DNA of 64,000 nt from Odiellus spinosus (Eukaryota; Arthropoda; Arachnida; Opiliones; Phalangiidae), in NCBI GenBank assembly GCA_963920705.1, contig OY987225.1, positions 12,170,829 to 12,234,828 of the forward strand. The letters are read 5' to 3'. Made by a program: the position numbers and the translations under genes. The stretch's first letter is position 1. Each line of letters begins with the position of its first letter. Below, one piece after another: positions 42,340-52,739 of this stretch. The notes under the pieces were generated by a model that worked only from the letters and a program-made list of their open reading frames with translations, had not been told where the DNA came from and searched no databases.

Positions 42340-44068
42340 TAGTCGCCCCAACGAAAGAAGAGCCCTGAGAAAAACGTCCGAAATGGGGTCGCCACCATCG
42401 ACCCCATAGTTATTAATCAACTTGTTTTTCTCTTGCGATGTCTGTCTGCAATATCGTCTGCTATCGAGATTGAGTGGATAAGTTCGGTGTTATAGAACGT
42501 CGGCTTTTTGCAGTTTATATGCTGTTATATTTGGTTTATTGCGATCAAGTATTATGTATAATTCATAACATAACGAAACAGCATTAGAAAGTACACCAGT
42601 ACTAGTTTTTTGTTTATTACGATTAACCTCTGAATTTAAAAACATTGAATATTTAAGGAAAGACACCATTAGTGAAAAAACATAAATATAATAAAAAATT
42701 AATGTAATTGTCTTAGAATTCAAGCACTCTTTGCCCGTTTAGTTCGAATATTCATCGGAGTCTTCGCTGTCATCTTGCATGTTGATAATAAGAGGTTCAA
42801 TCGCGGTTTCGATGATGGGATCTTTTTCCCAGTACTCTACAAGTACCTTTTCCACATGCATAATCGCGTTGATCCAATTTTCCGGTGTAACACGTTCTAT
42901 GGCCCTTACTGTGGTATCTTTGACCGTCGATAGTTTGAAACCAGAATTCTCCTTGGCAACTTCGTTCTTCACTTGTGCCCATATCAACTCAATTGGGTTA
43001 AACTGGCAATGGTACGGTGGAAGCCTCACCACTTTGTGACCTCTACTTTCAGCAATCTCGTCAATTTCGTATCTCAGGGTTCTTGACTTGTGAAGTTTAT
43101 ATATTTCATAGAGTTCCGCTTTGAGTGAGGTTTTGTCATAGGGAATGTGGTGGTCGTCGAGCCATTTCTGCATGTCGCCTTTACGAGTTGCTGTGGTAGG
43201 TGCTTTGTCTACAATGGCCGAGTGATATGACGCGTTGTCCATGAAGATGGTCGCATTTTCAATGTTAGGAAGAAGTTGTTTTATAAACCACTCTTTGAAG
43301 CATTTGGCATTCATGTCGGGATGATAGTCTGCAAGGCCCGATTTAGATGGGAATATCAAGAGTCCATTTTTCACAAAACCTTTCGAGGAACCCGCGTGAA
43401 GTACAATAAGTCTCTTTCCTTTCCCAGAAGGGACTTTCGGACCAGATATATCGTCCGAATGCCAACATTGCGATACCGTCTCGTCAATAAAAAATAACGT
43501 TGTCCTTCAAATCAATACCTTTTACCGGTTTCAGAAATTGCCGACGGCGAGCCACGACGTCAGTTCTTTCCATAAGATGCTTGCGACTATCGACCTTTTT
43601 ATACTCGAAACCAAGTTGATTTTTAAGTACTTGTCGTAATGATTCACGACCACCGCTGCAAAGGGCTTCTTGCGTCACATCGTCGACTTGTCGAAGGGAT
43701 TCCAGTAATTTCTCTACAGTAGGGAGCTCTTTGTCTAAGTATAATTGATGTACTCGACGTCTAATGGCTTCAAGCTGAAAGCTATCTACCTCAGTTACGG
43801 GGGATGAACGGCTTCTAGACTTCCCGGGACTCTGGGCAACCTCGGCGTATGACTTTCCTATCTGTTCGGCATCTTTCACTTCCTTCTGATTCCTTTTAAC
43901 CGTTGTACAACTTACACCAGTTGCTTCTGCCGTGCGAATTTGAACCTGCTCAACCGGATGCAAGACACGTTTTTCGTTGCGCTCTCTTTCAAAATAACTG
44001 GCCACATTAGATATAATTATTCTTGCCTGGCGGTGGATAGTTGAGCCTCTACTACATTTCGGCATGGT
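42340..44068 (-). mobile_element. Sailor subfamily 2 transposon, 5'-truncated
   Basis: Its terminus TAGTCGCCCCAACGAAAGAA follows a TA (42,338-42,339) and resembles Sailor-1 termini, with CCACCATCGACCCCATA shared. The transposase reads leftward from 44,065. Only about 25 bp of upstream sequence remain before a Sailor-1 fragment begins, so its right terminus is lost. Confidence 0.8.
42739..44065 (-). pseudogene. Sailor-2 DD82E transposase, one frameshift and one internal deletion
   Basis: The N-terminal frame (43,484-44,065) starts MPKCSRGSTIHRQARIIISN and is open for 193 codons. It ends where a T run is one base longer than needed (near 43,486), just before the first catalytic Asp. After DET, about seven residues (WVNEHHS in Sailor-1) are missing. 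The C-terminal frame (42,739-43,374, 211 codons) carries FMDNASYHS and CQFNPIELIW, again with 82 residues between D and E, and ends in acidic DDSEDSDEYSN. It is about 65-70% like Sailor-1 by eye. It is the least damaged Sailor transposase here. Confidence 0.85.
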
Positions 44069-44091
44069 TAACTAACTATGAGCTGCACACA

Positions 44092-44980
44092 GCGTTGTCC
44101 TTCAGGTCAATAGTTCTTACTTTTTTAAGAAATTTTCAGTGAAGGGCCACAACATCGTTTCTTTCCGTAAGGTGCTTACGATTGTCAGAATCATATCGCA
44201 GTGATTCTCGGCTTCCGTTAAAAAGGGCGTCATTGGTTACTTTATCAACTTGACTAAGAGCTTCCAGCAATTTACTTAACGTCGGCAGCTCCTTTTCCAA
44301 GAAGAATTGGTGAATTCGTCTTCTAATGGCCTCGCACTGAAAATTGTCTAAATCCGTAACCTTCGAAGGATGAATCCTTGTTTTCCCAGGACTTTTGACT
44401 ACCTCCGAATAGTCTTTACCCTGCTCTTTAGCGTCTTGAGATTCCTTTTTTATTCGTTTAATACTTGCCAAACTGACACCCGTCACGTCTGCCGTTCGTT
44501 CTCGAACTTGTTCAACCGGATGTAACAAACGATTCTCAGTTCGCTCTCTTTCAAAGTAATTGGTCACATTGGCAACTATAAGCCGTCCCTGCCGGCCAAT
44601 AGTACAACCATGTCCTTTTACCTTACCCATATTTGAATAACTATTTTACCGTAACCAAGTCAAAGAATACCGTAATGTAAAGACGTAAGCTTATATGTAT
44701 TTAAGGTTATTTTTTAATGAAATCTACCATTAATTTCCTTTTTTTGTTACGATAAACCGGAATAATGAGAAACGAAATGGCATAATAAGCAAATAATATT
44801 AAAAAAAGGCTTCTAACATGTAGTTGTCATTTGATATGGGTTCCTGCGTCATTGTGTAATATATAGGGGTACTAACGTGGCATATTATGGAAGCAAAGGT
44901 CACTGAAACGTTTTTTTGTTAATTTAGGCCATTTCGTCTCTCTTCATTCGGCTTATCGTAACAAAGGTCACTGAAACTAG
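44092..44980 (-). mobile_element. Sailor-1 transposon fragment, copy 3
   Basis: It matches copy 1 from the internal hairpin region (about 44,980) through the N-terminal 60% of the transposase, stopping at LKDNAV near 44,092. Both termini are absent. It abuts Sailor-2 in the same orientation. Confidence 0.8.
44136..44630 (-). pseudogene. Sailor-1 transposase N-terminal fragment (copy 3)
   Basis: This 164-codon frame starts MGKVKGHGCTIGRQGRLIVA and has the longest undamaged N-terminus of the Sailor-1 copies. It therefore fixes the family's start codon. It lacks about 13 residues after SLRY and ends before the catalytic core. Confidence 0.85.
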
Positions 44981-45430
44981 AGCTCGTAATCGAATATCCA
45001 TTATCTTCTGTTATACGTATATTTTCAGATATTTTATTTTCGGATATAATTGTTTGTAACTAAAAAATGAAATTTGTATATTCGTATAATTGTTAAATGT
45101 ATAAGGTTTAGCCGAAGATAAGCATTTGACGCCTTACCTACGAACAAATTACTCGTATTCAAACGTATAAACAATGGATAATAAAATTCACATTTCCAGA
45201 ATTAGTCCAAAATAAAAGAAAAATACTTCAAATTGTCTTTTAATTTGAAGGATAAAAATAAAACAACGAAACGAAGATATTAATTCTTATTTTATTTCAT
45301 TATTTTTCACGAAAATAAAATTTTCATTTTTTTATCCGAACGTATAACACGGATAATATTCTAAGATAAAGCCAATTTCGGATAAAAATGGATATGGATT
45401 AAGGTTTTTACTTTATCTTCGACTAAGTTA
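44981..45430. other. AT-rich transposon interior, nothing recognised
   Basis: Repeated TCGGATA.AA and CGTATAA motifs occur but no coding frame. Confidence 0.4.
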
Positions 45431-45540
45431 ACTCTCCTTTTGACAAAAATGAAGGCATTTGTAGCTCCACCCCAAGTTCGGAAAGCATACTATTAGAATC
45501 ACGAAATCCTCGATCTGCTAAAACTACGTCGCTTTGACGA
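45430..45540 (-). pseudogene. DDE_4 nuclease fragment
   Basis: The minus strand codes NRQSDVVLADRGFRDSNSML and then PSFLSKGEL. ADRGFRD plus P.FL.KG is the signature around a catalytic Asp of DDE_4 transposases. About 37 residues remain. It points away from the SWIM ORF that begins within a few bases of it, although in the family both belong to one chain. Confidence 0.65.
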
Positions 45541-45869
45541 TTGAAAAGTCCGGCTCTTTCAACGTTGAAGTTTGCCAAGTGGAAAAAGACCTAATTCGTG
45601 TTCGCGTAGGGAGTCAGTTCTCAGCCTCAGCCACGCATCAAGCTTTGATTCGATACGTTCCTAATGGTATCGGGATTGATTCAGTTACTTCGTGGTATTG
45701 CAACTGTAAAGGTGGGAACTTGACCATCGGAACTTGTGCTCACGTTAGCAGCCTTATTTGGTACCTGGGCTATAAACGACACGAAGATAGCGGTAGGTGG
45801 TATCAATCTAAATTGCGTGCAGTGTGCGACGATGCTGGTGATTTGGACTATTTACCTAACATTGATTGA
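45534..45869 (+). pseudogene. SWIM zinc-finger fragment of a DDE_4-type transposon protein
   Basis: This 111-codon frame contains SWYCNCKGGNLTIGTCAHVS then SLIWYLGYKRH, with CxC and CxH ligands intact (residues about 55-76). It is the C-terminal module; the nuclease part is missing on this strand. A homologous SWIM sequence is on the minus strand at 4,375-4,600. Confidence 0.65.
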
Positions 45870-46376
45870 TATATAATGCCTTTAAAATTGTTATTTTTCT
45901 TCGAATTACTCATAAAGTGTTTATAAATAAAAACCACTACAGTATACTTTTTCGGTGTTATTTCTCTTTGTTTTTTCAGAACACAAAGACTATACGAGTT
46001 AGCTGTATAGTCTGTGCCTCGCTCCTTGAATTTTCTTTGCTGCAAAACTTTGTTGTTCGGCAGGTTGAACACTTTTACAGGCATTTTGGGCTTCCGCACC
46101 TCAAATTATGTCAAAATTCCGGGTAATTTAAATCGTTGCTGAGAAAAATCCCATGGCAGTTACAAAACGATATTTTCCCAGAATCTTTATCCATCGGGTA
46201 TCTACCAATATTCAAAATTTCAACTGATTTCAAGTGGGGGAAGACAGTCTACTCCATCGTCGAATCCAACGATGTGGCCTATCTTCAACATTATCGAGCT
46301 AAACTTAAATTGATTTGCATTCGCAGACTATAACGGTTAAATGATTATTTTTGTGGTAGAAAGGTGAGAACACAAC
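45870..46376. other. Transposon interior, no recognised protein
   Basis: Short frames exist on both strands (45,848-46,099 minus; 46,136-46,333 plus, MLRKIPWQLQNDIFPESL) without a recognised motif. They may be further parts of the transposon's proteins. Confidence 0.35.
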
Positions 46377-47663
46377 CCTAGTTTACTATCACAATAAAAG
46401 TTTACCAGTGGCGAAACAAAAAATTTTAACATTACGTTACCCAAATTCCTATGGGGAGTTTGGGTTGTTCTTTCATGTGTAATCGAGCACTTGGCAGGAT
46501 ATGAAGTCCAACTCGAGGATATGTAATCCCTAGAACTCTCATTGTGAAATGTTTTTACAGTGACTTACTATATTATATTGCCCACAGTTCTAAGGCGATT
46601 TACATTCAATCGCTTCGGTTTATTCGAGTACTCTACCCAAAAGATCGTGAGAAATGAGTCTCTTATCACCGAAATATAGGTGAGAAACGATTGCCTAAAC
46701 AATTGAAGACGTCACCATTGCACAAACGAGAGGGCTCGCCACAATTTTAAACCCTAACGTAAACCACGCATTGGTACAGTGCATCTGTGAGTACTGAATC
46801 TGCAAATCTCGTTTATATAGGCCGAGAAGAGATATATTATTAAAGTTAAAAAATCAAATGATAAGAAAATCATGCCAACTTTTTAATTACGGTGAATTAG
46901 GGTGAATATATTGGGATACTCATGATATGACATAATAGTCAAAATTAGACGGCTGAAGAGGGCTACCCTAGTAAAATAACCCAATAAATGCAATTTTCCG
47001 TTAACGATCAAAAATGCCATTAAAAAAAAATTATCAACTGTTTAATAAAATAAATTTTTTTTTATCCATTTAAAGCCATTTAATAAAGCTCGGCTAGTTA
47101 TATGTTTTACCCTTTTCGTTACCCATACAGGCATCTGTCTCTCTATTAACTCGAATTCGATGGATATTCATTATCATTCTACTGTTTAAGAAAAAAAAAA
47201 ATTGTTTACCATTTTGAAGCAATTAATAAAGCTCGGCTAAGCTTATGATTTCACCCTTTTGTAACCCATTCAGGCATCTTACTTTCTATTAACTCGAATT
47301 CGATGGATATTCCTTATCATTCTACTGTTTAAGAAATAAAATTTTTGTTTATCATTTTGAAGCAATTAGTAAAGCTCGGCTAAGCTTAAGATTTCACCCT
47401 TTTGTAACCCATTCAGGCACCTTACTTTCTATTACTTCATATACTTAATCAACATTTTATTATTGAAATCTGTGTTTAACTAGAGATACTTTTGTACCTG
47501 ATCGAAGTCTTATCAAATTTTTTCAAAAGTACCTTTGTCTGTATTAATTTGAATTCAGTGGACGGTGGGAAGAGGGAAACGACGACGATTTCAGTTATCA
47601 GGCGCCGCGGGTCCATTGGAAAAGACATTACGGTTTCTGATGAAATTCGAGTTTAGATAAAGG

Positions 47664-47689
47664 GATAAACACGAACGTGTTTATCCTAA
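47664..47689 (+). other. Terminal hairpin plus CTAA of repeat A
   Basis: GATAAACACG-AA-CGTGTTTATC (47,664-47,685) is a perfect 10-bp stem, followed by CTAA and then T. Copy 1 ends with the same stem (3-nt insertion) and CTAA before T at 9,338. CTRR after a hairpin with a T outside is the Helitron 3'-end pattern. Confidence 0.5.
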
Positions 47690-49589
47690 TATCGGCCAGC
47701 GATAGTAAGTACGTGAAGGATCATAATGCGCTCCTTACATAAAACTCCCTATTCGATAAACTCCCAAGTGTCAAATTTTATATACAAACTCTAAATTTGG
47801 ATGTTGACATCGGCATTCTGTTGTGAAAAACAGGTTCTCGAGAGTTCGAATCATCTCAAATCATCCCGGTTTCAAGCGTGAACGTCATGTATACGTCACA
47901 TTTAGTTTTTTAAATAATCCAATTGAAAGGCAGAAAATTTTTGGGATGGAATTTTTGCGATGAATTTCCGAAAATGATATTTTAATAACAAGTTTTAGTA
48001 CCTACATGTGCTGATATTTTTTAATTTGGTCTGATATTTCAAAAAGTACCAGTCTCTTTAGAATAATTTAATTGTATAAGATATATTGTTAAAAAATAAT
48101 TTACTGATAACTTTTTCGGTACTAATTTAGCCAAATTAAAGTTTTATGAAATAAATTATAAAGTAAATACTAAGAAATCCCCAAAGTGGATAACTAAAAG
48201 GAAAAAATATGAAAAGATGAAACCATCTTCACATTTCATGATTGAAAAAGCGTAAATTGGGCATTTGTTTTTATTGTTACAAATCTTTATTTACGTTTAA
48301 AACGATGATAAAACTCTATTAAAATGCAAATAAACGCTAATTTAGCTCTTTCACAAAATGATAACCGAGTACCGACAACGATGTACTATTTACAAAAGAT
48401 GCGTAACAGCAGCAAAAGTTGTACAGAACTGTGGAAACACGAATTTTACAATTTGAGGCTAGCGATAGCAAAAAGGAGAGGTCGACGTCGAAAACGAGTT
48501 TGAATTTATCCCAAGTTGCGACTGAGCTAAAATCCAAAAACGCAACAATATGCGTTAGCCTTTACATACTATAAGCACGTTTTGAGTACTATACACGCTG
48601 CTATGCGAATCGCCCTCATGGAGCCGATTAACCTTGCCTTGCGGATTCACCTGTGAGTTTATTGTAATACTAAATAGGCCGATTTTTGTGTTTTTCTAGT
48701 TTTAGAATGGGTTTGGGTGTCAGTATTGTCGGTTGAGAAAAAGGCAAATTAGGTTTCAAAGAGCCGATAGTAGGGAAAACGTTTGACATGTTCAGTAACA
48801 GTTTGTAAACAAAATTTTTGAGCAATGTTCGTCGAATTTTGTGAGGCAAGTTTTAAAATATGTACAATATTTTTGCACCTAGTATTTGTCTCAAAACTAA
48901 AGTCTAAAACGTTCGCATCCAATGTTACAGTCGTAGAGTAATGGGGAAGTAGATCTTACAGCAAAAAACTGAGCTCAGTCTCAACTCGGGGGAATCTCAG
49001 CAACTCGTTTTCCACGTCGACCTCTAGTCTCAAGTCGAAAAAGTATTGTATTGCACCCCGCGCACTTTTGCTGCTGCGCGCATCTTTTTGTGTACGTCGT
49101 GGTCCGTACTGGGTTGCAATTTTGTTACATTGCTTTTGTTTTCTTTACACTTCTATTAATATTTTTTTTCTCTTAAAATTACGATAAACATATACTTGTA
49201 AGCATAAGTAACAAATATTTAAAAGATGTGCTTTTCTAATCCCGAATTTTTTATAAAACATCTGATCTGAAAGCGGAATTATCAATTTTTTTAATTTTCG
49301 CATTGGCTCCTTTGAAACCGAGATTACTTTCAAAGAATTGAGACTATTTAAAAAAAACGCTTTTTCACTCCAGAAACAGAAAGCTGATATCAAATCGTTT
49401 TCGCCTTGCAATGATAAGGTAAAATTGGAAATCCGTCAATGCAACTGCTGCTGATGAGTAAATAAGCTGTGTGATAGCTTAAAAATCGCGAAGAATATAA
49501 ATGAAGAATTGCCGTAGAAATTATTCAGCTCTTTCGCAAAGAGAGTAGCTTTCCAACTCAAATTTACATTACTTGCTTATTACACTTAC
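47690..49589. other. Intron sequence of the acyltransferase gene, unassigned
   Basis: No gene or known repeat can be supported. Minus-strand frames at 48,337-48,537 and 49,145-49,411 have no recognised motif. Confidence 0.4.
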
Positions 49590-49769
49590 TGAGAAGATAG
49601 TGGTTCAGAACGCAGTACGCATGCCCTAAAACCACCCAAGTCATTGATATAAAACGAATGCCGTCCAGAAAATCTAACGTTGTATCGCTTCTTCTGCTTG
49701 TGTTTGTCGCCTTTTGGAAGTTATCAGGGATCGAAAATGCTCGCAACACTTTTAAACCCATTCTATTTT
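49590..49769 (-). CDS. NRF-6-like acyltransferase, exon (third one seen)
   Basis: This 180-nt exon lies between acceptor TTTTATTTCAG and donor CTCA|GTAAGTG. Phase in 1, phase out 1. It codes NRMGLKVLRAFSIPDNFQKA, a linker, and then TLDFLDGIRFISMTWVVLGH followed by AYCVLNHYLL. The LxGIRFxSMxWVxLGH string is diagnostic for the NRF-6 branch of acyltransferase-3 membrane proteins; it forms the first helix of the acyltransferase domain. R (of GIRF) and H (of LGH) are exactly ten residues apart, the R-X10-H motif linked to acyl transfer. Family members are multipass membrane proteins; C. elegans nrf-6 acts in gut uptake of lipids and drugs. The specific role here is unknown. Confidence 0.93.
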
Positions 49770-49862
49770 CTGAAATAAAATTGTAGGTAGATTAATTTAA
49801 AAATCAGAAAAATCTAATAATTTCAAAATATAATAAAATATAATAATAACTATTTATCTTAC

Positions 49863-49951
49863 TTTCATTAGAATTCAGGTTCTCTTTCAGTTTTACGAAA
49901 TAAGTAACGGTGCAGATTATATTTATTCCAAAGATCACCATTAGAAGAGCT
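49863..49951 (-). CDS. NRF-6-like acyltransferase, exon (second one seen)
   Basis: This 89-nt exon has acceptor CCCGAAG| (preceded by a T9 run) and donor GAAA|GTAAGA. It enters in phase 2 and leaves in phase 1, joining the next exon after a 93-nt intron. It codes ALLMVIFGINIICTVTYFVK and then LKENLNSNE. Joined to the preceding exon, this completes the transmembrane helix that separates the Cys-rich N-terminal region from the cytoplasmic linker in the family. The acceptor is weaker than the others because about 20 nt separate the T run from the AG. Confidence 0.85.
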
Positions 49952-50548
49952 CTTCGGGTATTTTCATGGTAAACAAAAAAAAATCAACATAATTTTAACC
50001 CAATAAGCGAGCTTTTTATACCCAGTTAAAACGAAATATAAAATCTGCACGAAATAATTAAATAATTTAATTTTTCTATTTTTTGAAAATTTGTACTTTT
50101 AAAGCTTTTGCACCAAGTGTCCCGTTACAACACCAATTTAAGAAACCGTTTTTATGAAACAATGATGTCGAGTAATTTGTGGACATGTCATTTGCAAACA
50201 TGCAAACTTTCGTCCCATTTGCCTGCATATTTCGATTTTATATACTTGTTTACCATAAGAGTGACGTTAGCGGAAACTTGTTGGTTTTATTGCTTCGTAT
50301 ATGCATACAGAATTTAAAGATATTGATACATAATCATATTGGAATAAAATATTAACCGTTTGAATGGTAAAAATTACGAAACAACGAAAGTTTTCCTAAT
50401 TATTTATTTAATTCGTTAAAAAAATCATATTCAAATTGCAGTTCGGACTACTGCAATTGAGTTTCAATTTATTTAACATTTAAGAGCGCAAGACCACTTT
50501 CGTTTTTTAATTCTTTAACATATGGAAATAAATTAACCAAAATTCGAC
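49952..50548. other. Intron sequence, unassigned
   Basis: AT-rich, with no recognised feature. The plus-strand frame 50,108-50,317 shows no motif. Confidence 0.4.
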
Positions 50549-51640
50549 GTTGCTTCGCACCTTGAAAAGGGTTCTTTATCTGATTCGGTCCAAACCCATG
50601 AAAGACCAGAAATAAATTATTAGTAAAAAGAGCAATTTAATAGTTGTGAAATTATATTTAGTGGTTTTAGTCCAAACATTTTATTAAATGTTTTAAATAT
50701 TAAATATTAATTAATTATTAAATATTTTCCAAAAAAACGGATAAAGAAACCGTTCTGTCTATTTGTTGAACTTTTAAAATTATTTCAGTATCACTGATGA
50801 ATATAGCAAAAGATTGATTTATCACAACGGACGGTAGTCCGTAAGCAAATAGAGAATAGCAGTATAGAGAATAGCTTAGACCTTCCATATGATCCCGAAC
50901 GAGAATGAGATCGATTTCACCTCCTCTTGGATAATGTAAACTATAGCTAATATCTAAACAAGTAATATATCGTTTGAAAGATCCCACGTATGCCTAACGC
51001 CTCTGATCAGGAATGAGTTGGCCTTCTGTTACTAGTAGTCGTAGGTAGGTGTGCAACGGCCAATAGCTTGTTTTATTAGTGTTGTGGGCAAGGCTTTTTT
51101 TTTTTAAGCGCAGGACAAGTCCATCGTTGACGGATAAGTAATCTTTGCCGCGTGTCGTTAGGCAGAACGATGTAAGCTATGGGGTGAAAATTTACCCTTT
51201 CCAAGGGTGGATTATACTAAAGATTGCTTCTACATAATTTAAAGTTTCGATGGGTCGTCATTTTTTGTATAGTTTTTATTCATATTCAATTTATAACTTT
51301 AACTGTCTAATTTCTTAGCCTATGGCTTTCATATTTCTTTCAAAGGTTATTTTAATTTCTGTCCCTTCACGGGTTTGAATTTCTTACCTATATATGTATT
51401 TTTTGAAGTGCGAAGCAAAAAGAGGTTTTGTATAATTTAAATCTTTGTTAAACCATGAGAAGCAGTCGTACCCAATAAAAGCCTCCGTAAATATTTCTCG
51501 CCACCTTTCTCTCTGTTAACTCGAATTCAGATACCGGTCTTAACGTTATATTTAAACTATCACTCGAATAAGTGCCGCGGGTACATAGGTGAAACATTAC
51601 GGTTTTTGATGAATTACTTGTTATACGAAGAAGGTAGGGA
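50549..51640 (+). mobile_element. Composite repeat A, copy 3 (diverged deletion derivative)
   Basis: The foldback head is degenerate: GTTGCTTCGCACCTTGAAAA at 50,551 pairs with 51,410-51,440, with a longer loop of about 480 bp. It is followed directly by the 3' part (CTGTTAACTCGAATTCAGAT, GTGCCGCGGGTACATAGGTG, ATTACGGTTTTTGATGAA) seen near 47,540-47,655. The middle of repeat A and the terminal hairpin are missing. Confidence 0.65.
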
Positions 51641-52221
51641 ACTTATAACCGAAATTCCACTGTTCTCAACAGTTAAAATATGGTCAGCATAGAAATCAAT
51701 GAAAAATCACGGATATTGTTAATGATCCCAAAATAGCTAAAATAATATACCAGCCCTGCCAGAACTTGTATAATATTTTATCTATTTTGAACAACCATTC
51801 AAAAGCCTGCAGAAGACGAACCGTAGATTTTTGAAAGTTTCACCCCATTGAAACCACGTTCAGCATCAGGAATTGTATCATAAACCAAAATTTGAAATAA
51901 ATTATCAAAAAATGATTTTCATTGTTAAATTTTAATCTTTGCAATCCCCGTTGTCTTTAATTTTACTAAAATTTAAAATATTTAAGGCGGCAAAACGTTT
52001 TTTTCTCTTGAAACGCTTTGTATTTGGGCTAGAATATGGTAACGCCTTCGTAAACTAAACACTGAAGCCGAGGGCAGATCCCTGTATATTATCTCAATGT
52101 GTTGGCTTGAGATAGAGGGATTTGAGGTGAAGACTACAGTTTTGCGCAGTCAATAGGTTTAACAGCTTTTATACAACAATTTTAAGAGTTTTTAGCCCAT
52201 TTAACTTACTAATTTACTTAC
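51641..52221. other. Intron sequence, unassigned
   Basis: No feature is recognised. Confidence 0.4.
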
Positions 52222-52309
52222 ATGATAGCGTACTGAACGGTGTCAAGAGTTACGGTTTCTTTCACTTCACAAGAGATTACACCACAATTTAGTTTGTAAG
52301 GCTCCACCA
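52222..52309 (-). CDS. NRF-6-like acyltransferase, exon (first one seen)
   Basis: This 88-nt exon has acceptor TTAATTCCTTAG and donor ATCAT|GTAAGT. It enters in phase 1 and leaves in phase 2. It codes VEPYKLNCGVISCEVKETVT then LDTVQYAI. Two cysteines and the run into the helix of the next exon match the end of the Cys-rich extracellular domain in this family. The 2.3-kb intron that follows contains a repeat-A relic. Upstream exons (signal peptide and NRF domain) were not found to the right; they may lie beyond the window. The call rests on splice sites, phase and helix continuity. Confidence 0.7.
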
Positions 52310-52739
52310 CTAAGGAATTAAAGTAATTTGAATTAACAGTATAGTTTTGGTAATTAAATGAAACTTTGAAAATTACAAACATGATTATTTAAAGGGAGCC
52401 TCAAGGAAGAATTCGTATTTTGTTGACAAAACAATTATACAGTAATAAATTCAAATTGCATTCGATTATATTTTACTCTGCTTGTTCTTGCCAAAATTAA
52501 ACTTCAAAGTCTACGTTTCAACCAACCCCCGTTCCAAATTTAAATCAAGGTAAGTAAAGAGACAGGTTATACAGACTCGGACGTTGATCAACAAAACCAT
52601 GGATCTCACGAGCGCTGCCATTCCTTGTGCGACTTCGCCTACTTACAACTTAGGCACGCCAACCTGATCGTGAGATCCTGATGAAGTTTAGTGGACTTGT
52701 TTCTACTTTAAAAGGATAGTTCACAAAGACTTATGCCAT
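52310..52739. other. Intron or upstream sequence, unassigned
   Basis: A short inverted pair (GATCTCACGA / TCGTGAGATC, near 52,602 and 52,668) is visible, but no gene. Confidence 0.4.

Larger units (their letters stand above)
42247..46482. mobile_element. TIR transposon with DDE_4/SWIM remains, inserted in repeat A
   Basis: Termini GAACAACCCAAACTCCCCAT...ATGGGGAGTTTGGGTTGTTC are inverted for about 93 bp, ending in GATAGTAAACTA/TAGTTTACTATC. The empty site in copy 1 of repeat A (near 10,428) reads CTATAAATTTCATG on the complement. The filled site splits it as CTATAAA | TTTCATG without any duplicated base. The interior holds Sailor fragments (42,340-44,980), a DDE_4 piece on minus and a SWIM ORF on plus. 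Confidence 0.75.
40908..47689 (+). mobile_element. Composite repeat A, copy 2 (interrupted at 42,247-46,482)
   Basis: Plus-strand order: foldback head, linker (ACACCTTTTCCACATTTCAC), TTAGG-like tandem region, unique part, subrepeats with TAAAGCTCGGCTA (47,090, 47,230 and 47,374), then CCGCGGGTCCATTGGAAAAG and a terminal hairpin plus CTAA. It aligns along its whole length with copy 1 in reverse. Copy 2 has three of the subrepeats, copy 1 two. Confidence 0.65.

Noticed and set aside
49145..49411. 88-codon minus-strand frame as another acyltransferase exon
   Set aside because: No splice context that keeps phase, and no family motif; the adjacent exons already join directly.
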